Source of the DNA: SZUA-365 sp034002405
GTDB taxonomy: Bacteria > Bacteroidota > Ignavibacteria > SZUA-365
Direction of reading: 5' to 3'
Length of the DNA stretch: 35,476 bases
Assembly (NCBI GenBank): GCA_034002405.1
Contig: JAVFAS010000036.1
Location: 1 to 35,476 of the forward strand
Shown here: one piece after another, positions 1 through 7,748 of the stretch
Position numbering within the stretch: position 1 is the stretch's first letter
Layout of the letters: each line of letters opens with the position of its first letter
The notes under the pieces: model-generated
Seen by the model: the letters and a program-made list of their open reading frames with translations, nothing else
Database searches by the model: none
Told to the model about the DNA's origin: nothing
Position numbers and translations under genes: made by a program

Positions 1-16
1 GGGGACCCGGACGGGA

Positions 17-49
17 TTTGCGATTTCCCGCCGGACGCGGTACTATTTG
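17..49 (+). promoter_or_regulatory. Candidate Bacteroidota-type promoter of the HerA-like gene
   Basis: TTTG at 17-20 is followed by 20 bases and then TACTATTTG at 41-49. This resembles the Bacteroidota -33/-7 arrangement (TTTG, then TAnnTTTG), with one extra base inside the -7 element. The GTG start lies about 26 bases downstream. The call rests on spacing and motif only. Confidence 0.4.
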
Positions 50-75
50 GCTTCGCAACAGTCGAAGGGTGTGCC

Positions 76-2547
76 GTGACGCAGGAATATGAGAAACTCG
101 GATCGTTTTATCTTGGAAAGACCGTCGGGGGAGATACGGCGGGCCCCTTGCTCTATGACGCGAAGGATCTGACCACGCACGCTCTCTGCGTGGGCATGAC
201 CGGCAGCGGCAAGACCGGCCTGTGCATCGGCCTGCTCGAGGAAGCGGCGATCGACGGCATCCCGGCGTTGGTCATCGATCCGAAGGGCGACATCGGCAAT
301 CTGCTGCTGACGTTTCCGGATCTCGCACCGGCGGACTTCCGGCCCTGGATCGATGAAGCAGAGGCGGCACGCAAGGGTATGACCGCGGAGTCCTTCGCCG
401 CCGCGACGGCGGAGACCTGGCGCAACGGACTTGCCGCGTGGGGACAGGACGCCTCGCGCATCACGCGTCTGCGCGAGGCGGCGGACATGGCGATCTACAC
501 GCCAGGCAGTTCCGCCGGCCTGCCGCTGTCGGTGCTGCGTTCCTTCGCCGCGCCCGCGGCGGAACAGCGCGCGGATGCCGACGCCATGCGTGAGCGCATC
601 GGCTCGACGGTTTCCGGACTGCTCGCGCTGCTGGGCATCGATGCCGATCCGCTGCAGAGCCGGGAACATATTCTTCTCGCGAACATCCTCGACAGCAACT
701 GGCGCGAAGGAAACGATCTCGCGATCGCCGATTTGATCCACGCCATTCTTTCCCCGCCATTCAGCCAACTCGGTGTGTTCGACCTCGAGTCCTTCTATCC
801 GGAAACGGAACGACGCGCGCTGGCGATGCAGCTCAACAACGTCCTCGCCTCGCCGGGCTTCGCGGCCTGGATGCAGGGCGAAGCGCTCGATATCGGAAAC
901 CTGCTTCACACCAGTGACGGCCGGCCGCGCATCGCCATCCTCTCCATCGCGCATCTGTCCGATGCCGAACGCATGTTCTTCGTCACGATCGTGCTCAATG
1001 AACTCCTGGCATGGATGCGCCGGCAGTCTGGGACGTCGAGTCTGCGCGCCATCCTGTACATGGACGAGATCTTCGGATATTTTCCGCCGACCGCGAATCC
1101 GCCGTCCAAGCAGCCCATGCTCACCTTGCTCAAGCAGGCCCGCGCCTTTGGCGTCGGCTGCATGCTGGCGACACAGAATCCGGTCGACCTCGATTACAAG
1201 GGACTCGGCAATACCGGTACCTGGTTCATCGGCCGCCTCCAGACCGAGCGCGACAAGCTGCGCGTGCTCGACGGACTCGAAGGCGCCAGCGCGGCCGCGG
1301 GGAAGGCGCTCGACCGCGCCGCGCTCGACACCATGCTGTCCGGCCTCGGCAAACGGGTGTTCTTGATGAACAACGTTCATGACGAGATGCCGGTGCTGTT
1401 CGAGACCCGCTGGGTGCTCTCCTATCTGCGCGGCCCGCTGACACGCGATCAGATTGCCGCGCTGATGTCCCAACGCACGCAATCCCCACCCCCGGCGCAC
1501 GCAACGATCACCGACAGCGAAGGAACTCCGTCCCTACCGCCCCGCCCCGCGGCGTCCGCCTCGGATCCCCGGCGTCCCGTCGACGCAACCGGTGCAATCG
1601 AGACGCGGGGAAGCCGACCGGTGCCGCCACCGGACATGCTCGAACATTTCCTGCCGCATGCCAAGGATGTGACGTCGGTCGTCTACCGTCCCCAGCTTCT
1701 GCTGACGGGGCGGCTGCATTTCGTGCATGCGAAATCCGGTCTGGATGAATGGCGGTCGCGCGCGCTGCTGCTGGCGATCCCGACGGACACGGCCGCGCCT
1801 GACTGGGAGACGGGCATCCGTCTCGATGCCGACGTGGCATTGCCCACGGAGCCCGGCGCGACGGATGCCACGTACGCGGAGATTCCCGCCCTGCTCGGCA
1901 ATCCGAAAACGCGGGCGAGCTGGGCGAAAGCATTCACCGCGTGGCTGTTCGAGTGCGAGGCGGCATCGATCTGGATCTGTGCCGCGATGAAGGCCGTCTC
2001 CGCGCCGGGAGAAGGGGAAAAGGAGTTCCGTATCCGCCTTTCTGAAATGCTCCATGAGCGGCGGGACCTGGAAATGGAAACGCACAAGGCGCGCTACCTG
2101 CCGAAATTCGCGCGCGTGCAGGAACGCATCCGCAAGGCGGAGCAGCGGGTGGAGAAGGAGGAGGCGCAATTCCGGGGACAGGGCATGGCGGCGGCAGTGG
2201 ATGTGGGCGCGACGCTGCTCGGCGCGCTGTTCGGTCGACGTGTCTCGGCGGCGAGTGCCGTGCGACGCACGGCCGCGAAGGTTGGCCGGGCATCGGATGA
2301 ACGCGGCGACATCCAGCGTGCGAAGGCGGATCTCGCCGCGGCGCAGGAGGAATTGCGGGAACTCGAAGTCCGGTTCCGGGAGGACGCGTCGCGTGTGCAG
2401 GAGATGGATGCCGCGTCACTCGTGATCGAGGAAGTGCGCGTGCCGCCGCGGAAGTCCGACATCGCCGTCGCGCCCCCCGCGCTGACATGGATGCCATGGA
2501 CCGAGGACGACCGGGGCATGCCCCTGCCGGCCTGGGAACACGACTGA
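76..2547 (+). CDS. HerA/FtsK-superfamily ATP-binding protein with C-terminal coiled coils
   Basis: An 823-residue P-loop ATPase of the HerA/VirB4-like branch, probably acting on DNA or as a translocation motor; the exact substrate is unknown. Visible motifs are Walker A GMTGSGKT (residues 40-47) and a Walker B strand ending in MDE (residues 329-331). A conserved stretch ATQNPVDLDYKGL follows, with a distal arginine-rich segment typical of HerA-like ATPases. A proline-rich linker near residues 475-520 leads to a second half. That half carries two predicted coiled coils (about 659-699 and 745-780) flanking a short Gly/Ala-rich hydrophobic stretch with GALFGRR. Translation starts at GTG, with GAAGGG about ten bases upstream as a weak ribosome site. 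It converges on the MFS gene with a 7-base gap. No nuclease partner such as NurA lies beside it, so a repair or defence role cannot be argued from context. Confidence 0.8.
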   Translation: MTQEYEKLGSFYLGKTVGGDTAGPLLYDAKDLTTHALCVGMTGSGKTGLCIGLLEEAAIDGIPALVIDPKGDIGNLLLTFPDLAPADFRPWIDEAEAARKGMTAESFAAATAETWRNGLAAWGQDASRITRLREAADMAIYTPGSSAGLPLSVLRSFAAPAAEQRADADAMRERIGSTVSGLLALLGIDADPLQSREHILLANILDSNWREGNDLAIADLIHAILSPPFSQLGVFDLESFYPETERRALAMQLNNVLASPGFAAWMQGEALDIGNLLHTSDGRPRIAILSIAHLSDAERMFFVTIVLNELLAWMRRQSGTSSLRAILYMDEIFGYFPPTANPPSKQPMLTLLKQARAFGVGCMLATQNPVDLDYKGLGNTGTWFIGRLQTERDKLRVLDGLEGASAAAGKALDRAALDTMLSGLGKRVFLMNNVHDEMPVLFETRWVLSYLRGPLTRDQIAALMSQRTQSPPPAHATITDSEGTPSLPPRPAASASDPRRPVDATGAIETRGSRPVPPPDMLEHFLPHAKDVTSVVYRPQLLLTGRLHFVHAKSGLDEWRSRALLLAIPTDTAAPDWETGIRLDADVALPTEPGATDATYAEIPALLGNPKTRASWAKAFTAWLFECEAASIWICAAMKAVSAPGEGEKEFRIRLSEMLHERRDLEMETHKARYLPKFARVQERIRKAEQRVEKEEAQFRGQGMAAAVDVGATLLGALFGRRVSAASAVRRTAAKVGRASDERGDIQRAKADLAAAQEELRELEVRFREDASRVQEMDAASLVIEEVRVPPRKSDIAVAPPALTWMPWTEDDRGMPLPAWEHD

Positions 2548-2554
2548 GCTGCGC

Positions 2555-3898
2555 TTACCCCAGCGCGCGTTCGAGTTCGTCCTTTTCCCGCTCGGCATCG
2601 CCCATGCGCACGAATCCGAGCAGCACGCCCCCGACCACGAAGAAGACGATCAGGGAGATGATGCTCAGCCGCGCGCTGCCGGTGGCCTGGCGGAGAATGG
2701 CGAAGACAATCGGTCCCCAGATGGCGCTGAACTTTTCAAACACGGAAAAAAAGCCGAAAAACTCCGCGGATGCGGAGGGCGGGATGATGCGGCTGTAGAG
2801 CGAGCGCGACAGCGCCTGGCTCCCGCCGAGCACCAGTCCGACCACCGCGCCGAGAATCCAGAACTCCATCGGCCGCGTCATGAAATAGGCATAGACCACG
2901 ACACCGGTCCAGATCACGAGGGAGACGAGCACCATGCGTTTGGCACCGAAGCGTTGCGCGAGCGTGCCGAAGAGCTGCGACCCGGCCATGCCGACGAACT
3001 GAATCATCACCAGCGCCCCCATGAGTGTCAGCGTGTCGAAGCCCAGTTCCTCGCTGCCATAAATCGTCGCCATTGCGATCACGGTCTGAATGCCGTCGTT
3101 GTAAATCATGAACGCGAGAAGGAACAGACCAAGCTGCCGCAGGGAGCGCACTTTCCGATGCGTGGCGGCGATGCGCCGGAAGCCGTCGCCGATGATGCGC
3201 CCCGCCCCGCGGCCGTCCGCGGCGATGCGCGGCTCGGTGAGCCGGGTAAAGGTGATCACGGCGAAGCCGCCCCACCAGAGTCCCACGCTGCCAAGCGACA
3301 GACGCACGGCCATGACCTCGTCGATGCCGACGGCGGTGTGGAACTGCACCAGCAGGAGTTGCAGCATGAACAGCAATCCGCCCCCCGCGTACCCGTAGGC
3401 ATAGCCCTTTCCGGAGACGATGTCCTGCTGTTCCGGTGGGACGAGATGCGGAAGGAAGGCGTCATAGAACACGTTCGCGGAGACGAAGGAGAAATTCGCG
3501 AGCATGAACAGCACGATCGCGGCGGTGACGTCCCCGGGACCGACGAATCCCATGGCGAGAGCACTTGCGCTGCCGAGATAGCAGAAAAACATCATGAAGC
3601 GTTTTTTCGCGGCGATCGCGTCGGCGATCGCCCCGAGAACGGGGGAGGAGAGCAGAACGAGGAGGGCGGACAGTCCGAGCGCGTACCCATAGAGCGAGGT
3701 CGCACTCAGTCCGGCGACACCCAGCCAGGGGATGGCGACACCGCCCGCCGGCACGACCACCTTGTCGAGATACGGGCCGAACAACGCGGAGAGGATGGTG
3801 ACGGCAAAGGCGGAATTCGCCCAGTCGTACATGTACCATCCATGCAGCACGCGGTCATGAGCACGACGGGACGCGATGGTGGCCGCGGTAACAGACAT
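2555..3898 (-). CDS. MFS transporter, UMF1/Atg22-like family
   Basis: A 447-residue inner-membrane protein with about twelve hydrophobic helices. The N-terminal motif GWYMYDWANSAFAVT and the following SALFGPY are characteristic of the UMF1 (Atg22-like) branch of the major facilitator superfamily. A second-half repeat contains FLLAFMIYNDGIQTVI, also typical of the family. Substrate is unknown; the yeast relative exports amino acids from the vacuole, but that cannot be carried over to a bacterium. The start has AAAGGG about five bases upstream. It is the last gene of the leftward run and follows nusB by 84 bases, so it may be cotranscribed. Its stop is 7 bases from the convergent ATPase gene, with no obvious terminator between them. 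Confidence 0.85.
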   Translation of the reverse strand: MSVTAATIASRRAHDRVLHGWYMYDWANSAFAVTILSALFGPYLDKVVVPAGGVAIPWLGVAGLSATSLYGYALGLSALLVLLSSPVLGAIADAIAAKKRFMMFFCYLGSASALAMGFVGPGDVTAAIVLFMLANFSFVSANVFYDAFLPHLVPPEQQDIVSGKGYAYGYAGGGLLFMLQLLLVQFHTAVGIDEVMAVRLSLGSVGLWWGGFAVITFTRLTEPRIAADGRGAGRIIGDGFRRIAATHRKVRSLRQLGLFLLAFMIYNDGIQTVIAMATIYGSEELGFDTLTLMGALVMIQFVGMAGSQLFGTLAQRFGAKRMVLVSLVIWTGVVVYAYFMTRPMEFWILGAVVGLVLGGSQALSRSLYSRIIPPSASAEFFGFFSVFEKFSAIWGPIVFAILRQATGSARLSIISLIVFFVVGGVLLGFVRMGDAEREKDELERALG

Positions 3899-3982
3899 GC
3901 AGACCCTTTACTCTTCTGGGATGATCACGTTCTTGCGACAGGCGGTGCGGCTCCGATCACGGCCCCGGTCGAACGCCGCGCG

Positions 3983-4450
3983 TCAGCGGTCGACCAGACC
4001 CCGTCCTTCCTTGCGGACACGGTCCTGCCCCCGCAGAAGGGTGTGGATGCTGTCGAGCATCCCGTTGACGAAGCGGCCACTCTGATCCGTGCTGAATCGC
4101 TTGGCGATGTCGACACATTCGTTGATGGTCACTTTCACCGGAATCTCGGGGAAGTAGAGGAATTCGACGATGCCCATGCGGAGGAGGATACGGTCGAGCG
4201 TGGCGATGCGATCGAAATTCCAGTGCTCGGATTTCTCCCGGATCAGCAGATCCGCCTCCGCCCGGTGATTCAATACCGAGTAAACCAGTGCCTGGGCGAA
4301 GCGATACCGCTCGACGTCGTCGTTGAGTTCTTCTCCTGCAATGGTTTCGAGCAGCATCTCGATCGGTTCACGCGAAATCTCGTAGGCATACAACACCTGC
4401 ATCGCCTTTTCACGCACTTCGCGTCGGGTTTTTTTCGGGGTCGCGGTCAT
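3983..4450 (-). CDS. nusB: Transcription antitermination factor NusB
   Basis: A 155-residue all-helical RNA-binding protein that with NusE (S10) binds boxA in rRNA leaders and prevents early termination. The N-terminal TRREVREKAMQVLYAYE is the family signature, where most members read RR-AREhALQaLYq. The C-terminal half holds ILLRMGIVEFLYFPEIPVKV and INECVDIAKRFSTDQSG, matching the family blocks where the usual residues are INEavelAKkfs. ATG at 4450 was chosen although the frame stays open upstream to 4855. The upstream extension is low-complexity and encoded by tandem repeats, whereas a clear promoter ends four bases before this ATG. The message is therefore probably leaderless or nearly so. 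Confidence 0.93.
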   Translation of the reverse strand: MTATPKKTRREVREKAMQVLYAYEISREPIEMLLETIAGEELNDDVERYRFAQALVYSVLNHRAEADLLIREKSEHWNFDRIATLDRILLRMGIVEFLYFPEIPVKVTINECVDIAKRFSTDQSGRFVNGMLDSIHTLLRGQDRVRKEGRGLVDR

Positions 4451-4454
4451 GAAA

Positions 4455-4486
4455 CAAAGATACGTCGCCATGCGCCGTGGAACAAT
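4455..4486 (-). promoter_or_regulatory. nusB promoter, Bacteroidota type, nearly leaderless
   Basis: On the minus strand ATTG (4486-4483) is followed by exactly 20 bases and TATCTTTG (4462-4455), a perfect TAnnTTTG -7 element. The nusB ATG starts four bases after it, so transcription should begin at or within a few bases of the start codon. Confidence 0.6.
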
Positions 4487-4510
4487 TCCGGACCTCGTTC
4501 GCCCCAGGAT

Positions 4511-4570
4511 GACGCGGTCCGCCTCGGGAGGACGCGGTCCGCCTCGGGAGGACGCGGTCCGCCTCGGGAG
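4511..4570. repeat. Three perfect 20-bp tandem repeats
   Basis: The unit GACGCGGTCCGCCTCGGGAG occurs three times without change at 4511-4530, 4531-4550 and 4551-4570, and a partial GACG follows. The array is intergenic, between the nusB promoter and the 3' end of the ABC ATPase gene. Its first seven bases GACGCGG are shared with the neighbouring array at 4611-4700. Confidence 0.95.
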
Positions 4571-4610
4571 GACGAGGGCAGAAGGGAGAAGCAGGCAGGA
4601 ATGGGTTTGC

Positions 4611-4700
4611 CGGTGCGCACGACGCGGTGCCGGTGCGCACGACGCGGCGCCGGTACTCACGACGCGGCGCCGGTACTCACGACGCGGTGTCGGTGCGCAG
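4611..4700. repeat. 4.5 copies of a second 20-bp tandem repeat overlapping a stop codon
   Basis: The unit CGGTRCKCACGACGCGGYGY runs from 4611 to 4690 in four copies with a few substitutions, plus a half copy to 4700. Copies three and four carry CGGTACTCAC, which on the minus strand supplies a TGA. The TGA at 4679-4677 is the stop codon of the ABC ATPase gene, so the array encodes the last few residues of that protein. Confidence 0.93.
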
Positions 4701-5474
4701 GAGGCGGACGTGGGGGCGCGGGCCGGGATCGACCTGGACATGCACACCGAAATGCTGCGTAAGGAGATCCTCACGCAGTACCTCGGCGGGAGTTCCCCAG
4801 GCGGCGGATTTCCCGTCGGAGAGGAGGAGGATGCGGTCGCAATACATGCCGGCAAGGTTGAGATCGTGCGTGATGATCAGGATGCTCCGACCCTCGTCGC
4901 GATGCAGATGGGCGAGCAGTTCGAACAGACCTGCCTGATGACGGAGATCGAGGTGGGCGTTGGGTTCGTCGAGCAGCAGGACAGGGGTATCCTGCGCCAG
5001 CGCCCGTGCGATAAAGACCCGGTGCTGCTCGCCGCCGGAGAGTTCGTCCATGCCGCGGGAGGCCAATCGCGCGATGCCGACGCGCTCCATCGCCCGTGCC
5101 GCCGCCATGCGGTCGGTCTCGTTTTCATACCCGAGGCCGCTGGTATGCGGAAATCTTCCCAGCAGCACCATGGCCTCGACGGTATGCGGAAAGGCCACGC
5201 GCTCGTTTTGCGGGACCACGGCCAGCAGCCGGGCGCGTTCGGGAGCGGGAATGTCCTGCACCCGCCGTCCATCGATCCGCACCGCACCGCTCGTCGGCCG
5301 CAGCAGACCGGTCATCAGCCGCAGCACGGTGGTTTTGCCCGCACCGTTGGGACCGATCACGCCAATGAACTCCCCCGGCGCGACGTGAAAGGAGAGGGCG
5401 TGCAGCACGGAGGTCGTGCCGTAGGCAAATCGGACCTCCTCGAATGCAATGGTGGGCGGCATGGTTCTGGTCAT
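4677..5474 (-). CDS. ABC transporter ATP-binding protein, FecE/BtuD-like
   Basis: A 265-residue nucleotide-binding subunit of the type that powers uptake of iron-siderophores, haem or cobalamin. Walker A GPNGAGKT (41-48), Q-loop Q89, signature LSGGEQ (145-150), Walker B VLLLDE (165-170) and switch histidine H203 are all present, so it should hydrolyse ATP. The GRFPHTSGLGYENETD stretch is typical of the FecE/BtuD group. Its ATG overlaps the stop of the ogg gene as ATGA, indicating translational coupling. No permease or binding protein lies in the window, so it is an orphan subunit within a repair operon. The final residues are encoded by the 20-bp tandem repeat, so the C-terminus may vary between strains. 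Substrate is inferred from family only. Confidence 0.9.
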   Translation of the reverse strand: MTRTMPPTIAFEEVRFAYGTTSVLHALSFHVAPGEFIGVIGPNGAGKTTVLRLMTGLLRPTSGAVRIDGRRVQDIPAPERARLLAVVPQNERVAFPHTVEAMVLLGRFPHTSGLGYENETDRMAAARAMERVGIARLASRGMDELSGGEQHRVFIARALAQDTPVLLLDEPNAHLDLRHQAGLFELLAHLHRDEGRSILIITHDLNLAGMYCDRILLLSDGKSAAWGTPAEVLREDLLTQHFGVHVQVDPGPRPHVRLLRTDTAS

Positions 5475-6106
5475 TTCAGCACGAAGCCCGTTTCACGCCG
5501 CCACAGCAGGAGGTCGAGTTCGTCGGCCGGGATGTCCATCGCGTCGGCGAGATCCTCGAAACGGCGTTCGATGTCGAGATACCGTCGCACGGAGATGCCC
5601 GCGGGCTCGCCGTCGAGCACGCCGCTCCGGATCAGATTGCGGATGATATGCCGGTCGACGATCGCGACACGCGTGCGGCCGACATTGCGCAGGAAATGGC
5701 TGGCTTCCTTCATGCCGAGTCCGTCCACCGTGCGGGCGAGTGTATTCCGGAGCAACTTGTCCTCCATATCCGATGCCATCATCGCGGCGACCTCCTCGAA
5801 CCGCGCGCGCAGCGCCAGCAGCCGTCGCGCCTTGGTATTGTGAAAGCGGACATACCCGTTCCGCCACGACCGCAGCAGGGGTGCCGGATCGAACGCGACG
5901 TCGCGAAAGTGGCGATGCTCGAGTTCCGCGGCGACGGCGGCACACTGCAGGGCGCTGGACTGCGGGGTCATCAGGCAGTAGCAGAGCTCGTAGAAATGGC
6001 GCGTGGGCGGGACGGCACGGAACTCGTCGAGACGTGCGCGAATCTCCTCCGCGTGCTCGGCATGCGCGGCACGGCATTCATCGATGAATCGCACGGCGAT
6101 CGTCAT
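5471..6106 (-). CDS. ogg: 8-oxoguanine DNA glycosylase/AP lyase, Ogg2 family
   Basis: A 211-residue bifunctional DNA glycosylase that removes 8-oxoguanine and cuts the abasic site. It matches the archaeal/Thermotoga Ogg2 type in length and residues. The helix-hairpin-helix GLGMKEASHFLRNVG supplies catalytic Lys133, and VAIVDRHI supplies Asp151, 18 residues later as in the family. The protein ends LWRRETGFVLK, and the terminal lysine is a hallmark of Ogg2, where it helps recognise the damaged base. ATG at 6106 was chosen because it sits two bases after the mutY stop and gives the family length; the open frame upstream overlaps mutY. It forms an operon with mutT and mutY upstream and the ABC ATPase downstream. 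Confidence 0.9.
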   Translation of the reverse strand: MTIAVRFIDECRAAHAEHAEEIRARLDEFRAVPPTRHFYELCYCLMTPQSSALQCAAVAAELEHRHFRDVAFDPAPLLRSWRNGYVRFHNTKARRLLALRARFEEVAAMMASDMEDKLLRNTLARTVDGLGMKEASHFLRNVGRTRVAIVDRHIIRNLIRSGVLDGEPAGISVRRYLDIERRFEDLADAMDIPADELDLLLWRRETGFVLK

Positions 6107-6108
6107 GA

Positions 6109-7128
6109 TCACTCCGCGAGACACACGCGCAGCGCGCGCAACGCGGTTGTACACTGCCGCGGATCCTCGCCCAATGCCTGTCGCGGTGTGACGACAATCA
6201 TTCCATCCTTCCGCAGCGAGGCGAGAATATCGAGCAATCGCGTGCGTTCCTCCTCGCGTGCACCGAACAGGAGGCGATGCAGTGTCGCGGCGTTCGCGCA
6301 ATGCCGCGCGCGCAGATACTCCACCACCTTCCCGCGATAAATACGCCGGGGAACATGCATCGACGTCGCCATGACGGTGGCAGTCGCCGCTACGGTGAGG
6401 GGCGCTCCTACGGAGGCAGTCGCCGCCACGGTGGGGGGCGCGGGTTCGAGTCGGTGCGCGGATGCACAATCCGTCGCGACGGGACAGTCACCGCAGCGCG
6501 GACGCCGCGCGGTGCAGACCAGCGCGCCGAGATCCATGAGGGCCTGGTTCCAGTCGAAATAGGCCCGGCGGGGCAGGAAGGTCTCGGCGAGTTCCCACGC
6601 CGCCGCGTCCGGCAGTATGCGATCCTCGCGCTCCATTGCCGTGGTGATGCGGGAAAGCACGCGGCGGATGTTGACCTCCACCATCGCATGCCGCGTGTGG
6701 AAGCCGAAGCATGCCACCGCATGCGCGGTGTAGCGTCCGAAGCCCGGAAGACGTCGGAGTAGCGTGGGATCCGAGGGGAGCACGCCATCGTGACGTTCCA
6801 TCACCACACGCGCCGCGGCGTGCAGATGCAGGGCGCGGCGGTTATAACCCATCCCCGACCACGCGATCAGCACATCCCGCCGCGAGGCCGCGGCCAGTGC
6901 GGCGAGGGACGGAAATCGCTCGAGCCAGCGGGGCAGGTGGATACGCACGCGTGCGACCTGGGTCTGCTGCAACATGAATTCACTGACCATGACCTCGTAG
7001 GGTGTGGCATCATCACGCCACGGCAACGCACGTCCATGCCGGCGGTACCAGGCGAGCACACGGCGATGGATGGCGGCGCGAGACCGGGATTCAGGAGCGG
7101 GAACGCTGATATTCCGTTTCCGGCTCAT
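6109..7128 (-). CDS. mutY: MutY-like A/G-specific adenine glycosylase, lacking the NUDIX domain
   Basis: A 339-residue HhH-GPD glycosylase with an iron-sulfur cluster, expected to remove adenine mispaired with 8-oxoguanine. Glu50 in MVSEFMLQQTQV matches catalytic Glu37 of E. coli MutY. The hairpin LPGFGRYTAHAV is followed 18 residues after Tyr133 by Glu151 in MVEVNIRRV, exactly where catalytic Asp138 normally stands. The cluster cysteines C205, C212, C215 and C221 keep the 6-2-5 spacing. After residue 225 there is no NUDIX-like domain. Instead a Thr/Val/Ala low-complexity linker (about 233-252) leads to a short helical domain with RRIYRGKVVEYLR, reminiscent of actinobacterial MutY. The gene lies 9 bases after mutT and 2 before ogg, supporting a repair role. 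A mismatch glycosylase of altered specificity remains possible. Confidence 0.85.
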   Translation of the reverse strand: MSRKRNISVPAPESRSRAAIHRRVLAWYRRHGRALPWRDDATPYEVMVSEFMLQQTQVARVRIHLPRWLERFPSLAALAAASRRDVLIAWSGMGYNRRALHLHAAARVVMERHDGVLPSDPTLLRRLPGFGRYTAHAVACFGFHTRHAMVEVNIRRVLSRITTAMEREDRILPDAAAWELAETFLPRRAYFDWNQALMDLGALVCTARRPRCGDCPVATDCASAHRLEPAPPTVAATASVGAPLTVAATATVMATSMHVPRRIYRGKVVEYLRARHCANAATLHRLLFGAREEERTRLLDILASLRKDGMIVVTPRQALGEDPRQCTTALRALRVCLAE

Positions 7129-7137
7129 GCCCGCGCG

Positions 7138-7536
7138 TCACGAGAGATAGGGGAGAATGGGCAGCGAACCCTCGAGCATGTCGTGCTGCGCGATCTCCGG
7201 CAGCGTGACCCATTTGACCGCCTCGAACACCTTGTTGCGGAGGTCTCCGGTGTATTCCGTCACCTCGAAAAACGTGATGAGAAAATTCCCGCCGTCGTGA
7301 TACTTGACCTGAATGGTTTTCAGTTCGCTCGGCCGCACCGGTTCGATGTCGAGTTCCTCCCAGAGTTCCCGTTCGAGGCACTCCCGCATGGGTTCGCCCG
7401 GCAGCGGTTTCCCACCAGGAAACTCCCACTTCAATCCGTAGCGGTGATTGATCCCGCGCTGGCAGATCAGCACCTTCTCACCGTCACGGATAACAGCCGC
7501 GGCAACACGTACGATTTCGTCCTGATCATCAAACAT
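7138..7536 (-). CDS. mutT: NUDIX hydrolase, MutT-like 8-oxo-dGTP diphosphatase
   Basis: A 132-residue NUDIX enzyme expected to clear 8-oxo-dGTP from the nucleotide pool. The NUDIX box spans residues 42-64 with G42, E48, R56, E57, E60 and E61 in the required G-x5-E-x7-RE-x2-EE layout; the usual Gly near the end is Asp63. The segment RYGLKWEFPGG before it is typical of the MutT/CTP pyrophosphohydrolase group. It is the first gene of a compact operon with mutY and ogg, which gives the full GO system of MutT, MutY and an 8-oxoguanine glycosylase and strengthens the assignment. Start is ATG with GGTGATG just upstream. Confidence 0.9.
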   Translation of the reverse strand: MFDDQDEIVRVAAAVIRDGEKVLICQRGINHRYGLKWEFPGGKPLPGEPMRECLERELWEELDIEPVRPSELKTIQVKYHDGGNFLITFFEVTEYTGDLRNKVFEAVKWVTLPEIAQHDMLEGSLPILPYLS

Positions 7537-7663
7537 ACCATCACCTATGAAGCGTCATTGAGCTGTCGGGCGTCGCGCGAGATGCGGTCGACACCGTCGC
7601 GCGGGAAAGAGACCGTCCTCCTGCCACGAGGCAGTTCGCGCTCCCTTCCGCGATAGGAGGATT

Positions 7664-7685
7664 GCGGGAATATACAAATTCCCGC
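7664..7685 (-). promoter_or_regulatory. Inverted repeat over a candidate -7 element upstream of mutT
   Basis: GCGGGAAT (7664-7671), loop ATACAA and ATTCCCGC (7678-7685) form a perfect 8-bp dyad. On the minus strand it contains TATATTCC (7674-7667), which resembles the -7 element used elsewhere in this window. If that is the mutT operon promoter, the dyad would be well placed as an operator. The implied leader to mutT is about 125 bases and holds no other recognisable feature. Confidence 0.3.
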
Positions 7686-7734
7686 GATGAGAAGGAACGG
7701 CCATCGCCGCATCCGCGCGCGGCGATCTTCATCT

Positions 7735-7748
7735 ATTCAGATCTGAAT
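7735..7748. other. Perfect 14-bp palindrome followed by a T tract
   Basis: ATTCAGATCTGAAT at 7735-7748 is its own reverse complement. GCA and nine T residues follow (7752-7760). No rightward gene ends here, so a terminator is unlikely. It sits about 22 bases before the candidate -33 element of the citrate synthase gene and could be a regulator site. Confidence 0.35.

Noticed and set aside
43..1500. 485-residue open frame antisense to the HerA-like ATPase
   Set aside because: It mirrors a gene with clear Walker motifs, has no recognisable domain and reflects GC-rich codon use on the other strand.
76..2547. HerA-like ATPase as part of a defence system
   Set aside because: No nuclease, Sir2 or other effector partner lies beside it in the window.
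4511..4700. CRISPR-like array
   Set aside because: Units are directly adjacent with no spacers, 20 bp long, and no cas genes are present.
2954..4762. 602-residue open frame opposite the MFS and nusB genes
   Set aside because: It spans two recognised genes and a tandem repeat and has no family features.
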